DNA from: an uncultured Bacteroidales bacterium
GTDB taxonomy: Bacteria > Bacteroidota > Bacteroidia > Bacteroidales > UBA932
Length of the DNA stretch: 64,000 bases
Direction of reading: 5' to 3'
NCBI GenBank assembly: GCA_947168525.1
Contig: CAMVMG010000001.1
Coordinates: 124,001-188,000, forward strand
The translations under genes were made by a program, and so were the position numbers. How positions within the stretch are numbered: position 1 is the stretch's first letter; every line of letters begins with the position of its first letter. The notes beneath the pieces are model-generated. The model was given only the letters and a program-made list of their open reading frames with translations. It was not told the DNA's origin and ran no database searches. This document shows, one piece after another, positions 1 through 7,932 of this stretch.

Positions 1-375
1 AAGGGAGATGATTTCCGGCATTTTGGCAAGGCCGTCCTTCGCGGCGGGGTCTCCTTTGACCAGTGTAAGGAAGGTAATGCCGGGGTCTGCGTTTTCATTG
101 GAACGGGTGTCCGTGAGCAGCAGGAAATAGAAACGGTCCTGCGTCTTGCGAGCCTCGAACTCCGCCGGGGTACAGAATTCAAAGGCCGATGCCGTCCAGG
201 TCCTGCTTACTTCCTGGCGCAGGGCGCCGTCCAGGATGGAATTGCCGGAAAGCACCACCTGGGTGACTTTGTCCGTGAAGTCGTTCAGCCGATATTTACG
301 GGTGGTTACAGTCCCCTGTGCAAGGAGAGCAAAGCAGAAAAGGGTGGCCGTAAGGCATGCAATGATTCTTTTCAT
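1..375 (-). CDS. Secreted protein of unknown function (partial)
   Basis: The gene runs off the left edge, so only the first 125 codons are visible. It starts with ATG at 375, five bases after the stop of the TonB-like gene, so it is probably the last member of the udk-tonB run. The N-terminus (MKRIIACLTATLFCFALLAQ) is a clear signal peptide, so the product is exported to the periplasm or outer membrane. The remaining visible part is soluble, with no motif I can assign. It resembles unnamed conserved Bacteroidales secreted proteins. No function is proposed. Confidence 0.75.
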   Translation of the reverse strand, partial: MKRIIACLTATLFCFALLAQGTVTTRKYRLNDFTDKVTQVVLSGNSILDGALRQEVSRTWTASAFEFCTPAEFEARKTQDRFYFLLLTDTRSNENADPGITFLTLVKGDPAAKDGLAKMPEIISL

Positions 376-379
376 ATCT

Positions 380-1093
380 CTATTGTGCTATGAATGCGTA
401 TGTTATGGTTCCTGCCTGCCGGGCAGGTGCGGTCTGCGAGGCGGAAAACTTGGATAGCCGGGCCGCCCGGACGGCGAATGTCCTGAGGCAGTTGTCCTGC
501 GACGAGGAGGCGTCATCCACTTTGGCGTTTACCACCGTTCCCCGGTTGTCCACGGTGATAATCACCGTCACTTCTCCGGCCCCGTAGCAGCGGTAGGCGG
601 GGATGGGAAGGTGGGAGGCTTTCCTGCCCTCTAAGCTCCAGGAGAGGACAGAAGGGCCGCTGTAGGCTTTGGGCTCCTTGTCCTTGACTTCCTTGTCCGG
701 TTTGTCCGGCAGGGCGGCGAAGTCGTCCGGATTCTCCTGTTCCCGGTGTTGTCCGTCCTTCAAGTCCTGTGCCAAGCGCTCCGCTTCGCGGTAAAGCTCG
801 TCGGCATCGGTGCCCCTGTCATCTTTCAGGGCCGACCGGTCCACGGCCACATTCCGCACCGGAACGCCGGCCGATGCCGATATCAGGTTTTCCAGCAGCT
901 GGGATACGTTCTCTTTCAGTTCCCGCTCTTCCCGGATGCGTTCCCGCTCTTCCTCCTGGGTGAAATCCAGCACGAAGCTGTTTTCCCGCTGCACCTCAAA
1001 GCCGATCCTGACCACCAGCAATACGATAATCACCGCGACATGGATAATCGCGGTGATGTAAAGCCCGGCTTTCTGGTCAGGAGTCAGTCTCAT
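380..1093 (-). CDS. TonB-like energy transducer
   Basis: A 237-residue protein with one N-terminal membrane segment (about residues 11-28), a charged Glu/Lys/Arg-rich periplasmic linker (about 40-145), and a C-terminal TonB-type domain (about 160-237) that includes GAGEVTVIITVDNRG. TonB proteins carry energy from ExbB/ExbD in the inner membrane to outer-membrane receptors. The start overlaps the stop of udk by four bases, so the two are co-transcribed. The exbB/exbD genes lie about 4.4 kb away and could supply its partners; that pairing is inference. The linker is charged rather than Pro-rich, as is often seen in Bacteroidota TonB-like proteins. Confidence 0.75.
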   Translation of the reverse strand: MRLTPDQKAGLYITAIIHVAVIIVLLVVRIGFEVQRENSFVLDFTQEEERERIREERELKENVSQLLENLISASAGVPVRNVAVDRSALKDDRGTDADELYREAERLAQDLKDGQHREQENPDDFAALPDKPDKEVKDKEPKAYSGPSVLSWSLEGRKASHLPIPAYRCYGAGEVTVIITVDNRGTVVNAKVDDASSSQDNCLRTFAVRAARLSKFSASQTAPARQAGTITYAFIAQ

Positions 1094-1728
1094 CCATTCT
1101 GTTTTTTCTTGCTCCGTTTCTGTTTGAGGGCCTGTTCCACGGTGGTGGTGAGGACGTCGATGGCCACTTTGTTGTGCCCGCCCTGCGGCACGATGATGTC
1201 GGCATAGCGCTTGGACGGTTCGATGAACTGCAGGTGCATGGGTTTAACCGTGTCGCAGTAATGTTCGATGGCGGTTTCTATGGTGCGCCCGCGTTCTGCG
1301 ATGTCCCGGACAATAATCCTGAGCACCCGGTCGTCGTCGTCAGCGTCGACAAAGATTTTGATGTTCATCTGGTCCCGGAGCTCTTTGCAAGTGAAGATGA
1401 GAATGCCTTCTACGATAATCACTTCTGCAGGCTCTACCGTAATGGTTTCCGTTGCGGAACGGGAGCAGGTAATATAGGAGTATACCGGCTGCTCGATGGT
1501 TTTCCCGGCCTTGAGTTCCCGAATTTGCTGGCACATCAGTTTCCAGTCAATGGCGTCCGGATGGTCGAAGTTGATGTTTTTCCGCTCTTCCGGCGGCACG
1601 TGGCTGGAATCTTTGTAGTAGGAGTCCTGCGGGATGACCACCACTTTTCCGTGAAGCTGCCGGGTGATGGCCTTTACCACAGTTGTCTTTCCGGAACCGG
1701 AACCTCCGGCGATACCAATTACGAGCAT
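1090..1728 (-). CDS. udk: Uridine kinase
   Basis: Phosphorylates uridine and cytidine to UMP and CMP in pyrimidine salvage. At 212 residues it has the normal length for Udk. The P-loop GGSGSGKTT lies at residues 8-16, followed by the PRK/Udk features QDSYYKD and NFDHPDA (about residues 35-60) and VEGILIF (about 105). The start is fixed by the P-loop being so close to the N-terminus. It is followed by the TonB-like gene with a four-base overlap and lies 17 bases downstream of asnS, so asnS-udk-tonB probably form one transcript. Confidence 0.95.
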   Translation of the reverse strand: MLVIGIAGGSGSGKTTVVKAITRQLHGKVVVIPQDSYYKDSSHVPPEERKNINFDHPDAIDWKLMCQQIRELKAGKTIEQPVYSYITCSRSATETITVEPAEVIIVEGILIFTCKELRDQMNIKIFVDADDDDRVLRIIVRDIAERGRTIETAIEHYCDTVKPMHLQFIEPSKRYADIIVPQGGHNKVAIDVLTTTVEQALKQKRSKKKQNG

Positions 1729-1745
1729 ATAAGTTTAGGTTTTCG

Positions 1746-3149
1746 TTAGAATTCGGCGTTTTTGGGGGTTCTGGGGAAGGGAATGACGTCGCGAATGTTG
1801 GCCATGCCGGTTACAAACAGCAGGAGACGCTCGAATCCCAGGCCGAAGCCGCTGTGGGGAACCGTCCCGTAGCGGCGGGTGTCGATATACCATTCCAGGT
1901 TCTTGCGGCTCATGCCCAGTTCTTCGATGCGTTTTTCCAGTTTTTCCAGGGAGGATTCACGCTCGCTGCCGCCGATAATCTCTCCAATTTTGGGGAACAG
2001 CACGTCCATGCCCCGCACGGTGCGGCCGTCTTCGTTCTGCTTCATGTAGAAAGCCTTGATGTCCTTGGGGAAATCGATCAGGATTACGGGCTTGCCGAAG
2101 TGTTTCTCTACCAGGTAACGCTCATGCTCGCTCTGGAAGTCTGTACCCCAGTGTACCGGATATTCAAACTGGACGCCGTCTGCAACGGCTTTTTCCAGGA
2201 TTTCCACGGCCTCTGTGTAGGTAACCTTCTGGAAGGCGATGCCCAGGACGCTGCGCATGCGCTCGATCAGGCCGTCATCGTATTTGTCGTTCAGGAACTG
2301 GAGGTCATCCATGCAGTTGTCCAGGGCGTACTGGACCAGGTACTTCACGAATTCCTCTGCCAGGGCCATGTTGTCGTTAATGTCGTAGAAGGCCATTTCC
2401 GGCTCGATCATCCAGAATTCGGCCAGGTGGCGGGGGGTATTGGAATTCTCGGCCCGGAAAGTGGGGCCGAAGGTGTAAATCTCTCCCACGGCGGTGGCGC
2501 CCAGTTCCCCTTCCAGCTGCCCGGAAACGGTCAGGGACGTCTTTTTGCCGAAGAAATCTTTGGAAAAGTCTACGTTCCCTTTCTTGTCCAGGGGGATGTT
2601 CCTGAGGTCCATGGTGGTAACCTGGAACATGTCGCCTGCGCCCTCTGCATCGCTTTCGGTGATGAGCGGGGTGTGCAGGTACACGAATCCTTTCTCGTTG
2701 AAGAAACGATGGATGGCGAAGGCCATGGCGTTGCGGATACGCAGGACAGCGCCGAAGGTGTTGGTCCTGAGGCGCATGTGGGCCACGGTGCGGAGATACT
2801 CCAGCGAAGTGTCTTTTTTCTGGAGCGGGAAGCGCATGGGATCGCATTCTCCCAACACTTCAATTTCCCGGGCCTGGATTTCCACGGCCTGGCCGCTGCC
2901 CATGGAGGCGGTGAGCTCACCTTTTACTGACAGGGAGGCGCCGGTGGTAATGCGCTTGAACAGTTCTTCGTCAAAAAGATCGGCCGATGCCACCACCTGG
3001 ATATTGTTGATGGTGGAGCCGTCGTTGAGGGCGATGAATTTTACCTGTTTGTTGCCCCGTTTGGTGCGGACCCAGCCTTTGGCAAGGACTTCACGGCCCG
3101 GCTCCATGGCGAGCAGCGCCTTTATTTTGCTTCTTTTGAGTGTTTCCAT
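1746..3149 (-). CDS. asnS: Asparaginyl-tRNA synthetase
   Basis: Charges tRNA-Asn with asparagine. The 467-residue product has the N-terminal OB-fold anticodon-binding domain (about 15-110) and the class II catalytic core, with the motif 2 region [20 protein letters not shown] and motif 3 [10 protein letters not shown] near the C-terminus. I chose the ATG at 3149 ([10 protein letters not shown]) rather than an in-frame start at 3182, because the -7 box TATCTTTG (3171-3178, minus) lies between them and a longer product would need a start upstream of the transcription start. The asparagine-type signature and lack of an AspRS insertion favour AsnRS over AspRS. Confidence 0.95.
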   Translation of the reverse strand: METLKRSKIKALLAMEPGREVLAKGWVRTKRGNKQVKFIALNDGSTINNIQVVASADLFDEELFKRITTGASLSVKGELTASMGSGQAVEIQAREIEVLGECDPMRFPLQKKDTSLEYLRTVAHMRLRTNTFGAVLRIRNAMAFAIHRFFNEKGFVYLHTPLITESDAEGAGDMFQVTTMDLRNIPLDKKGNVDFSKDFFGKKTSLTVSGQLEGELGATAVGEIYTFGPTFRAENSNTPRHLAEFWMIEPEMAFYDINDNMALAEEFVKYLVQYALDNCMDDLQFLNDKYDDGLIERMRSVLGIAFQKVTYTEAVEILEKAVADGVQFEYPVHWGTDFQSEHERYLVEKHFGKPVILIDFPKDIKAFYMKQNEDGRTVRGMDVLFPKIGEIIGGSERESSLEKLEKRIEELGMSRKNLEWYIDTRRYGTVPHSGFGLGFERLLLFVTGMANIRDVIPFPRTPKNAEF

Positions 3150-3170
3150 ACGAATTGTCTTCAAATTGTA

Positions 3171-3201
3171 CAAAGATAACACTTCTTCCCCAATTCGGCA
3201 A
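3171..3201 (-). promoter_or_regulatory. Promoter of asnS
   Basis: On the minus strand, TTG (3199-3201) is followed after 20 bases by TATCTTTG (3171-3178), matching the Bacteroidota -33/-7 pattern. It sits 21 bases before the chosen asnS ATG. Confidence 0.75.
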
Positions 3202-3216
3202 CTTGACGGGGGCTTT

Positions 3217-3753
3217 TTATTCCTCTATAAGGGCCAAATATAAGTCTCTGTGCGGGGAGCGGGATTCTTTCAGGCGCTTTTTCAGTCGGGTTTTCCGCAA
3301 ATACAGCGGGTTCTTTCCCGAAAGGCCCAGCAGCTCGGCAATCAGATCATTGTCGAATCCCACCGTGAGGTAGCAGAACAGCTTGAAGTCTGCCGGGCCC
3401 AGATTCGGGAAGTCGTCTTCCAGATGAACCAGCACATTGTCGAATTGCCGGTTGATGTCTTTCACCAGGGTTCCCATGCCGTCGTTTCCTCCACTTACCC
3501 GACGGAGGAGAAAACCGGTCTGGACCACCCGCTCGTGGTCGGTGAGCTTCCTGGTCTCTGCCATTTGCCAGAGGTACAGGAGTTTGCCAATGTCTTTGTA
3601 TTGTTCTCTGTAGAGTTGAATCCGGTGTTCCCGCTCCAGATCCTGCCGCATGCTGAGTTGCCTTTTGTAATAGCGGACCAGCTCGTTGAGACTGTGGTTC
3701 CTCCGACGCAGGTCCTCCTCCCTTTCTGGGGCGTTCTCTTCTGGGTATTGCAC
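3217..3753 (-). pseudogene. C-terminal part of a Bacteroidota TPR-HTH regulator, probably truncated
   Basis: The 178 residues contain a charged coiled-coil stretch (about 10-75) and then a LuxR-like helix-turn-helix (about 118-165: FPNLGPADFKLFCYL, then LIAELLGLSG and RKTRLKKRL). This is the tail of a family whose normal members also carry a signal peptide, TPR repeats and a membrane helix. Here the only start is GTG at 3753, with no clear ribosome-binding site, and the same frame is closed by a stop a short way upstream. It is either a short cytosolic regulator or the remnant of a longer gene; I favour the remnant. The 3' end lies close to the asnS promoter. Confidence 0.55.
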
Positions 3754-4185
3754 GGATACGTGTCTGAAAAAGGCACGGGCAGTTCCCTATAGGGGGCTTC
3801 CGCGAGGAGCCAACGAACAGGAAAAGCTGCCCGTGCCGAAGCACTTGCAGCTACCTGTTACCTGTTCGTTTATATTAAATTTCGCGGATTCCCTATAGAA
3901 AACAGGTAAGCGACAGTTATTGTTCTGTGCAAAGATAACGATTCCTGTTTGAAAAGCAAATTCTTCTTCTTTGCCTTTTTTTCTTGATGAGAATTTGTGT
4001 CATATGATGATATTTTTACGACAGCAAAAATAGTGTCATCTGACCGGATTGCCCAAACAATGCCTGGGATTATCCTGTCAAGATACGCTTTTGAACAACT
4101 GATAGTTATGAATGTTTCCCAAAAACATGTCGTGCAGAAATACCATTTCTGCACGAATAGAACGGGTTTTCTGAGAAAGATTTAA
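3754..4185. other. Gene-free, structure-rich intergenic region
   Basis: No convincing gene. Bases 3772-3898 are dense in repeats: an 11-bp inverted repeat GGCACGGGCAG/CTGCCCGTGCC (3772-3782 and 3827-3837), a nested AGCTGC/GCAGCT pair, an 8-bp inverted repeat CGAACAGG/CCTGTTCG (3814-3821 and 3861-3868), and a 10-bp direct repeat TTCCCTATAG (3783-3792 and 3889-3898). The right part is AT-rich and ends with the hairpin at 4131-4155. Confidence 0.6.
4131..4155 (-). terminator. Hairpin downstream of the alkaline phosphatase gene
   Basis: A perfect 11-bp inverted repeat (CGTGCAGAAAT / ATTTCTGCACG) with a 3-base loop, 31 bases after the phosphatase stop on the minus strand. A short T-rich stretch follows (ACATGTTTTTGG), which fits a weak intrinsic terminator. 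Confidence 0.5.
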
Positions 4186-5433
4186 TTATCCTGTTATGAG
4201 GGAGGGGATCTGTGTATTGTCTATTCTTCCACGAAAGCGTGCGGCTCCCTTTCCTATGGCATATACCGGAACGGGCGCGCCGGTATGCTCGTTGGTGGTC
4301 CAGCCAAAGCCGCACTGGTTCTGGAAACGCATCCTGTCCGGGTGGGACAGAGTGTCCCGGCCGCCTTCCGCCGTCCATTCGGCCTCTATCCGATCCCAGT
4401 CCTGCACGGAGAACTGCCAGTCGAAGTTGTAGCCCAGGGCCAGGCCGCCGGTTTCGTGGTCGGCCGTGACCACGATGAGGGTGTCATCCGGATGGGCCTG
4501 GTAGAACTCGTACGCTACGCGAACAGCATCGTCGAAGCGCAGGATGGCCTGCACCATGGGATACACGCTGTTCTCGTGGGCGCACCAGTCGATTTCACCG
4601 CCTTCGCACAGGATAAAGAACGGGTCTTTGTCGCCCAGGTATTCCAGCCCAAGCTGCAGCATTACCGAGAGTGGCGTCCAGTTGTTGTCGTAGTCTATGG
4701 TGTATTCGTTGGCGCTTTTTCCGCGGTTGCTCTCCTGACAGAACACCAGATGGTCTTTGTCCAGGTTGGCGCGGAACTCATCCGGCCCATAACACACGGT
4801 GTAGCCGTTTTCTGCCAGGAAGGTATCTGTGGGTTTCTGCTTTCCGTCCCGTCCGGCGAATTCGGCAAAGCCGGGGCCTGCGAAGAAATTGTAGCCGGAA
4901 GCGGGGAGCTGCAGCGTAATGGGGTAGTACCCCCAGCGGTCTGTCTGGTGGGCATAGAATGCGGCGGGAGTGGCGTGGTTGATGGGGACCGAGCTCATGA
5001 TTCCAATCTTGTATCCCTTGTCTCTCAGGTCCATGGAGAACGGGCGGGTGGGGAGACTGTCCGGCGTGGCGCCGATAAAGTTGTTGTTGGTTTTATGCCC
5101 GCTGGAGAAGGCCGTGGCCGATGCCGACGAACAGGTTACCTGATGGTCGGCCGAATAGGTGGAAGCCATGCAAAGCTCCGGGAACTGGGTGAAAAGCAGC
5201 TGTTCCCCGCCCAGTTTTCCCTTCTTCCAGGACAGGTAGGACTCTGCTGCCGCCACATGGGAATTGCCCATCCCGTCGCCGATGAACAGGAAGATGTACT
5301 TGGGCGTGCCGTCCGCCCTTTTGCGGAAGCTGGCGCGGATGGCACCGTAACAGATCAGGAGGGCTACTAGCACCAGGAATCCCACGGCCATGGTGCGGAG
5401 CGAGCTTTTGAGTTCGGGGTTTTTGTTATCCAT
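4186..5433 (-). CDS. Alkaline phosphatase family protein
   Basis: Membrane-anchored phosphomonoesterase of the PhoA superfamily. After one N-terminal membrane helix (about residues 15-35) comes the metal site FIGDGMGNSH (about 50), the nucleophile region VTCSSASATAFSSG (about 98-112), EGGEIDWCAHEN (about 280) and TADHETGG (about 328). The 415-residue length is normal. The residue just before the presumed nucleophilic Ser is Cys, where PhoA enzymes usually have Asp. I start at the ATG at 5433 because an upstream in-frame TTG overlaps the -7 box. The gene stands alone with its own promoter. Confidence 0.85.
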   Translation of the reverse strand: MDNKNPELKSSLRTMAVGFLVLVALLICYGAIRASFRKRADGTPKYIFLFIGDGMGNSHVAAAESYLSWKKGKLGGEQLLFTQFPELCMASTYSADHQVTCSSASATAFSSGHKTNNNFIGATPDSLPTRPFSMDLRDKGYKIGIMSSVPINHATPAAFYAHQTDRWGYYPITLQLPASGYNFFAGPGFAEFAGRDGKQKPTDTFLAENGYTVCYGPDEFRANLDKDHLVFCQESNRGKSANEYTIDYDNNWTPLSVMLQLGLEYLGDKDPFFILCEGGEIDWCAHENSVYPMVQAILRFDDAVRVAYEFYQAHPDDTLIVVTADHETGGLALGYNFDWQFSVQDWDRIEAEWTAEGGRDTLSHPDRMRFQNQCGFGWTTNEHTGAPVPVYAIGKGAARFRGRIDNTQIPSLITG

Positions 5434-5437
5434 GCCG

Positions 5438-5445
5438 CAAAGATA
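5438..5445 (-). promoter_or_regulatory. -7 box of the phosphatase gene, 4 bases from ATG
   Basis: TATCTTTG on the minus strand ends only four bases before the ATG at 5433, so the transcript is probably leaderless. It directly follows the T-run of the upstream operon's terminator. Confidence 0.65.
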
Positions 5446-5446
5446 C

Positions 5447-5475
5447 AAAAAAAGCAGCCCCGAAAGGCTGCTTTT
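5447..5475 (-). terminator. Intrinsic terminator of the exb cluster
   Basis: A 10-bp stem AAAAGCAGCC/GGCTGCTTTT (5450-5459 and 5466-5475) with a 6-base loop. On the minus strand it is followed by a run of T. It lies 30 bases after the last exbD stop. Confidence 0.85.
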
Positions 5476-5504
5476 CTTATGGATGCGATGTTCCTTTGAG
5501 AAGA

Positions 5505-5978
5505 TTATTCTTTTCCGGGCTTACGCGCGGCGTACATAATCTTAAGGGCGGAGCAGCGGCGCAACTCCTGCTTTACATCGGAAACGATACCCATGCGGAC
5601 ATCTTCATCGACACGGAGGTTCACGGTCATCAGGGACCGCTCTGCCTCTGACATGGCGTCACGCTCGGAAGCGATGAAGTCACGGATGTCGGCGACTGTC
5701 TTGAAAGAATCGTTAAGCTGGATACGGGCGTCGGTACCGTACATGGCCTGGTACTGGCGGGTAGGGCTACCAATGTTGATATTGGCGGTCAAGTCCTTTC
5801 TCTCCAATTTGGCAACTTCGGAAGCTTCGGGGAGCTTCACGATAACCTTGTTCTCGGTTTCACGCATCTGCGTGGTTACCATGAAGAAGAACAGGAGCAT
5901 GAACACGATATCGGAAAGGGAGTTGGACGATGCCTGCGGGACTTCCTTCTTGTTGGTGGAACTTCCAAATTTTGACAT
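5505..5978 (-). CDS. exbD: ExbD/TolR biopolymer transport protein
   Basis: A 157-residue ExbD-family protein with a short cytosolic N-terminus, a single membrane helix (SLSDIVFMLLFFFMVTT, about residues 20-36) that carries the Asp of the proton path, and a periplasmic domain. ExbD works with ExbB as a proton-driven motor for TonB. It is the last gene of a four-gene cluster (exbB, 4-TM protein, exbD, exbD) and is followed by a strong terminator. It differs clearly from the neighbouring exbD, so the two probably form a heteromeric pair rather than a recent duplication. Confidence 0.9.
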   Translation of the reverse strand: MSKFGSSTNKKEVPQASSNSLSDIVFMLLFFFMVTTQMRETENKVIVKLPEASEVAKLERKDLTANINIGSPTRQYQAMYGTDARIQLNDSFKTVADIRDFIASERDAMSEAERSLMTVNLRVDEDVRMGIVSDVKQELRRCSALKIMYAARKPGKE

Positions 5979-5993
5979 AATCTTTACCTCCTG

Positions 5994-6560
5994 TTATTTT
6001 TTACCGGTATCCTTAGGCTCTGCCTCGGAAATGTTCTGAGGAACAGCCTTCTTAACAATTTCCTGCTGGTCTTCGCTCAGGCGGGAGAACTTCTTGCCGA
6101 ACTCTCTCATGGAGAAGTCGTCACGAAGCTCGTTCACTGCCTTTACCAACTCGTTCTGCACTGCAATGTAGGCCTGGTAACTGGTACCGCGGTCGTTCTG
6201 CAGGGAGATGACACCTTTGGAAACCATGTAGGTTTTTCCTTCGATATCCTTGGCTTCCTTTTCGGGAAGGTTGGGGTCGTTGGTGGGGTTGGTGAGGAAC
6301 TCCTTAATCTTTTCTTTCAAGTAGGTGATGTCCATGGCTTCGCTACCGGCAAACAACCTATCGGCAGAGTTGATTCTGACGATGATAATGTTACGACGGT
6401 TAACCTTCTGATCCTGGGCCTGGTTGGAGTCCGGGATGGGGGGAAGGCGACGCTGCAGACCAGACTGCTCACCCATGGTTGTAGTCATGAGGAAGTAGCA
6501 GAGCAGGAGGAATGCAATATCTGCCGTAGAACCGATTGCATTAAATTTTCTTCTTGCCAT
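5994..6560 (-). CDS. exbD: ExbD/TolR biopolymer transport protein, second copy
   Basis: A 188-residue ExbD-like protein. Its N-terminal MARRKFNAIGSTADIAFLLLCYFLMTT contains the membrane helix with the conserved Asp (about residue 14). The periplasmic part is longer than in typical ExbD and ends in a Lys/Glu-rich tail. It lies between the 4-TM gene (8-base gap) and the other exbD (15-base gap). Two unlike ExbD proteins in one cluster are common in Bacteroidota. Confidence 0.9.
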   Translation of the reverse strand: MARRKFNAIGSTADIAFLLLCYFLMTTTMGEQSGLQRRLPPIPDSNQAQDQKVNRRNIIIVRINSADRLFAGSEAMDITYLKEKIKEFLTNPTNDPNLPEKEAKDIEGKTYMVSKGVISLQNDRGTSYQAYIAVQNELVKAVNELRDDFSMREFGKKFSRLSEDQQEIVKKAVPQNISEAEPKDTGKK

Positions 6561-6568
6561 GGTTTACT

Positions 6569-7018
6569 TTACTTTTTGTTGCGGATGGCCATGAACACCT
6601 CTGCCACGATGATGGACAGGATAGCTGCGCCACCGACGAGGTATGCGAGGTTGAGGATGGTGTCAGTCATCTTGAGTTCGGTTGCAGTGGGCGGCGTGGC
6701 ACCGGAATAACCGATAGCGGGAGCGCCGGTAGCCAGCAGGTAGCAGATGCCGAACAGGGCAGCTACAGCCACTACTGCAACACCGATTTTGATGAGACCC
6801 TTGGGATTTGTAGTGGCCGTAACATAAAGGCCTACGCAAATGACCGCTACGAGCGCGATGCCAAGGACGATGTATGCCCAGTAGAGGAGCACATTGGTCC
6901 CGGCGCCGTCATTGGCCTCGAATCCGGTGATCCAACCCCAGACCAAGACAGCAACGCTGAGAATCATCAGCACCCACAGCAGGATCTTAACGATTTTAGC
7001 GTATTTCTGTTTTTCCAT
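6569..7018 (-). CDS. Four-helix membrane protein of the exb cluster
   Basis: A 149-residue integral membrane protein with four predicted helices (about residues 9-30, 43-65, 76-97 and 120-143) and no recognised enzyme motif. It lies between exbB and the two exbD genes with short gaps, as in other Bacteroidota clusters of this type, so it may be an accessory subunit of the proton-driven motor. That role is inferred from position only. Confidence 0.75.
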   Translation of the reverse strand: MEKQKYAKIVKILLWVLMILSVAVLVWGWITGFEANDGAGTNVLLYWAYIVLGIALVAVICVGLYVTATTNPKGLIKIGVAVVAVAALFGICYLLATGAPAIGYSGATPPTATELKMTDTILNLAYLVGGAAILSIIVAEVFMAIRNKK

Positions 7019-7042
7019 TGTTTCTGGAATTAAAGGGGTTGA

Positions 7043-7834
7043 TTATTTCTTGTTGTATTTAACCATGGTGTCCACGAAGCGGATGGAAGAGTCTTCCATG
7101 TCGATGGACAGAGCGTCGATCTTGGCGATGATATAGTTGTAGAAGATCTGGAGAATCATGGCAACGATCAGACCGCCCACAGTGGTGATAAGGGCGACTT
7201 TCATACCGCCGGCCACAACGTTCGGGGAAATATCACCGGCAGCCTGGATGGCGTCGAAGGCCTGGATCATACCGATAACGGTACCGAGGAATCCCAGGGA
7301 CGGAGCGATGGAAATGAACAAACCAATCCAGCTGAGGCCGTTCTCCATGAGGCTCATCTGAACGCCGCCATAGGAGACGATGGTCTTTTCAACGACATCA
7401 ACACCCTGGTCTGCGCGGAGCAGGCCCTGATAGAAGATGCTGGCAACCGGGCCACGGGTATTGCGGCATACCTCTTTGGCTTTCTCGATGCCACCTTCTG
7501 CGAGGGCTTTCTCTACGTTGTCCAGCAGCTTGGTAGTGTTGGTCTTGGAGAATGCCAGATACAGGATACGCTCGATAGCTAAGGCCATACCCAGGATGAG
7601 GCAGATGATGATGAGGGACATGAACCCTGCGCCACCCTCGATGAATTTGGTCTTAAGAGCCTGGTGGAGCGGAACTTCCTCACCGGAACCGGCGAAAAGG
7701 TCGATTACCTCTTCGGAGTCATCGGCGACCTGCGTGGTGGCAGGAGCGGCACCCTCTTCCTGAGCGGAAGCGACGATGTTAGCAGTGAAAGTCATAAGAC
7801 TGGCAACTGCCAAGAACATGAAAAACTTTTTCAT
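7043..7834 (-). CDS. exbB: ExbB/TolQ/MotA proton channel protein
   Basis: A 263-residue inner-membrane channel subunit. It has a signal-peptide-like N-terminus (about 1-24), an acidic linker, a first membrane helix (about 68-92), and the MotA/TolQ/ExbB core with two more helices (about 165-190 and 205-232) including APSLGFLGTVIGMIQAF. It is the first gene of the exb cluster and is co-directional with the downstream 4-TM and exbD genes. The Bacteroidota form typically has this extra N-terminal segment. Confidence 0.92.
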   Translation of the reverse strand: MKKFFMFLAVASLMTFTANIVASAQEEGAAPATTQVADDSEEVIDLFAGSGEEVPLHQALKTKFIEGGAGFMSLIIICLILGMALAIERILYLAFSKTNTTKLLDNVEKALAEGGIEKAKEVCRNTRGPVASIFYQGLLRADQGVDVVEKTIVSYGGVQMSLMENGLSWIGLFISIAPSLGFLGTVIGMIQAFDAIQAAGDISPNVVAGGMKVALITTVGGLIVAMILQIFYNYIIAKIDALSIDMEDSSIRFVDTMVKYNKK

Positions 7835-7932
7835 AATCTTTTTTTGTGTTGTTAGTTATAAATTGAATTAGTTTGTTAGTATATCCATTTTTGGTCGTGC
7901 AAGTTAGTAATAATATTTGAAAACGCCAAAGA

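Noticed and set aside
1683-2930. 415-codon gene antisense to asnS
   Set aside because: Same cause: an open antisense frame opposite a certain synthetase gene.
3870-4154. 94-codon minus-strand gene in the 3754-4185 gap
   Set aside because: AT-rich random-like sequence, overlapping the terminator hairpin and the inverted-repeat block; no promoter.
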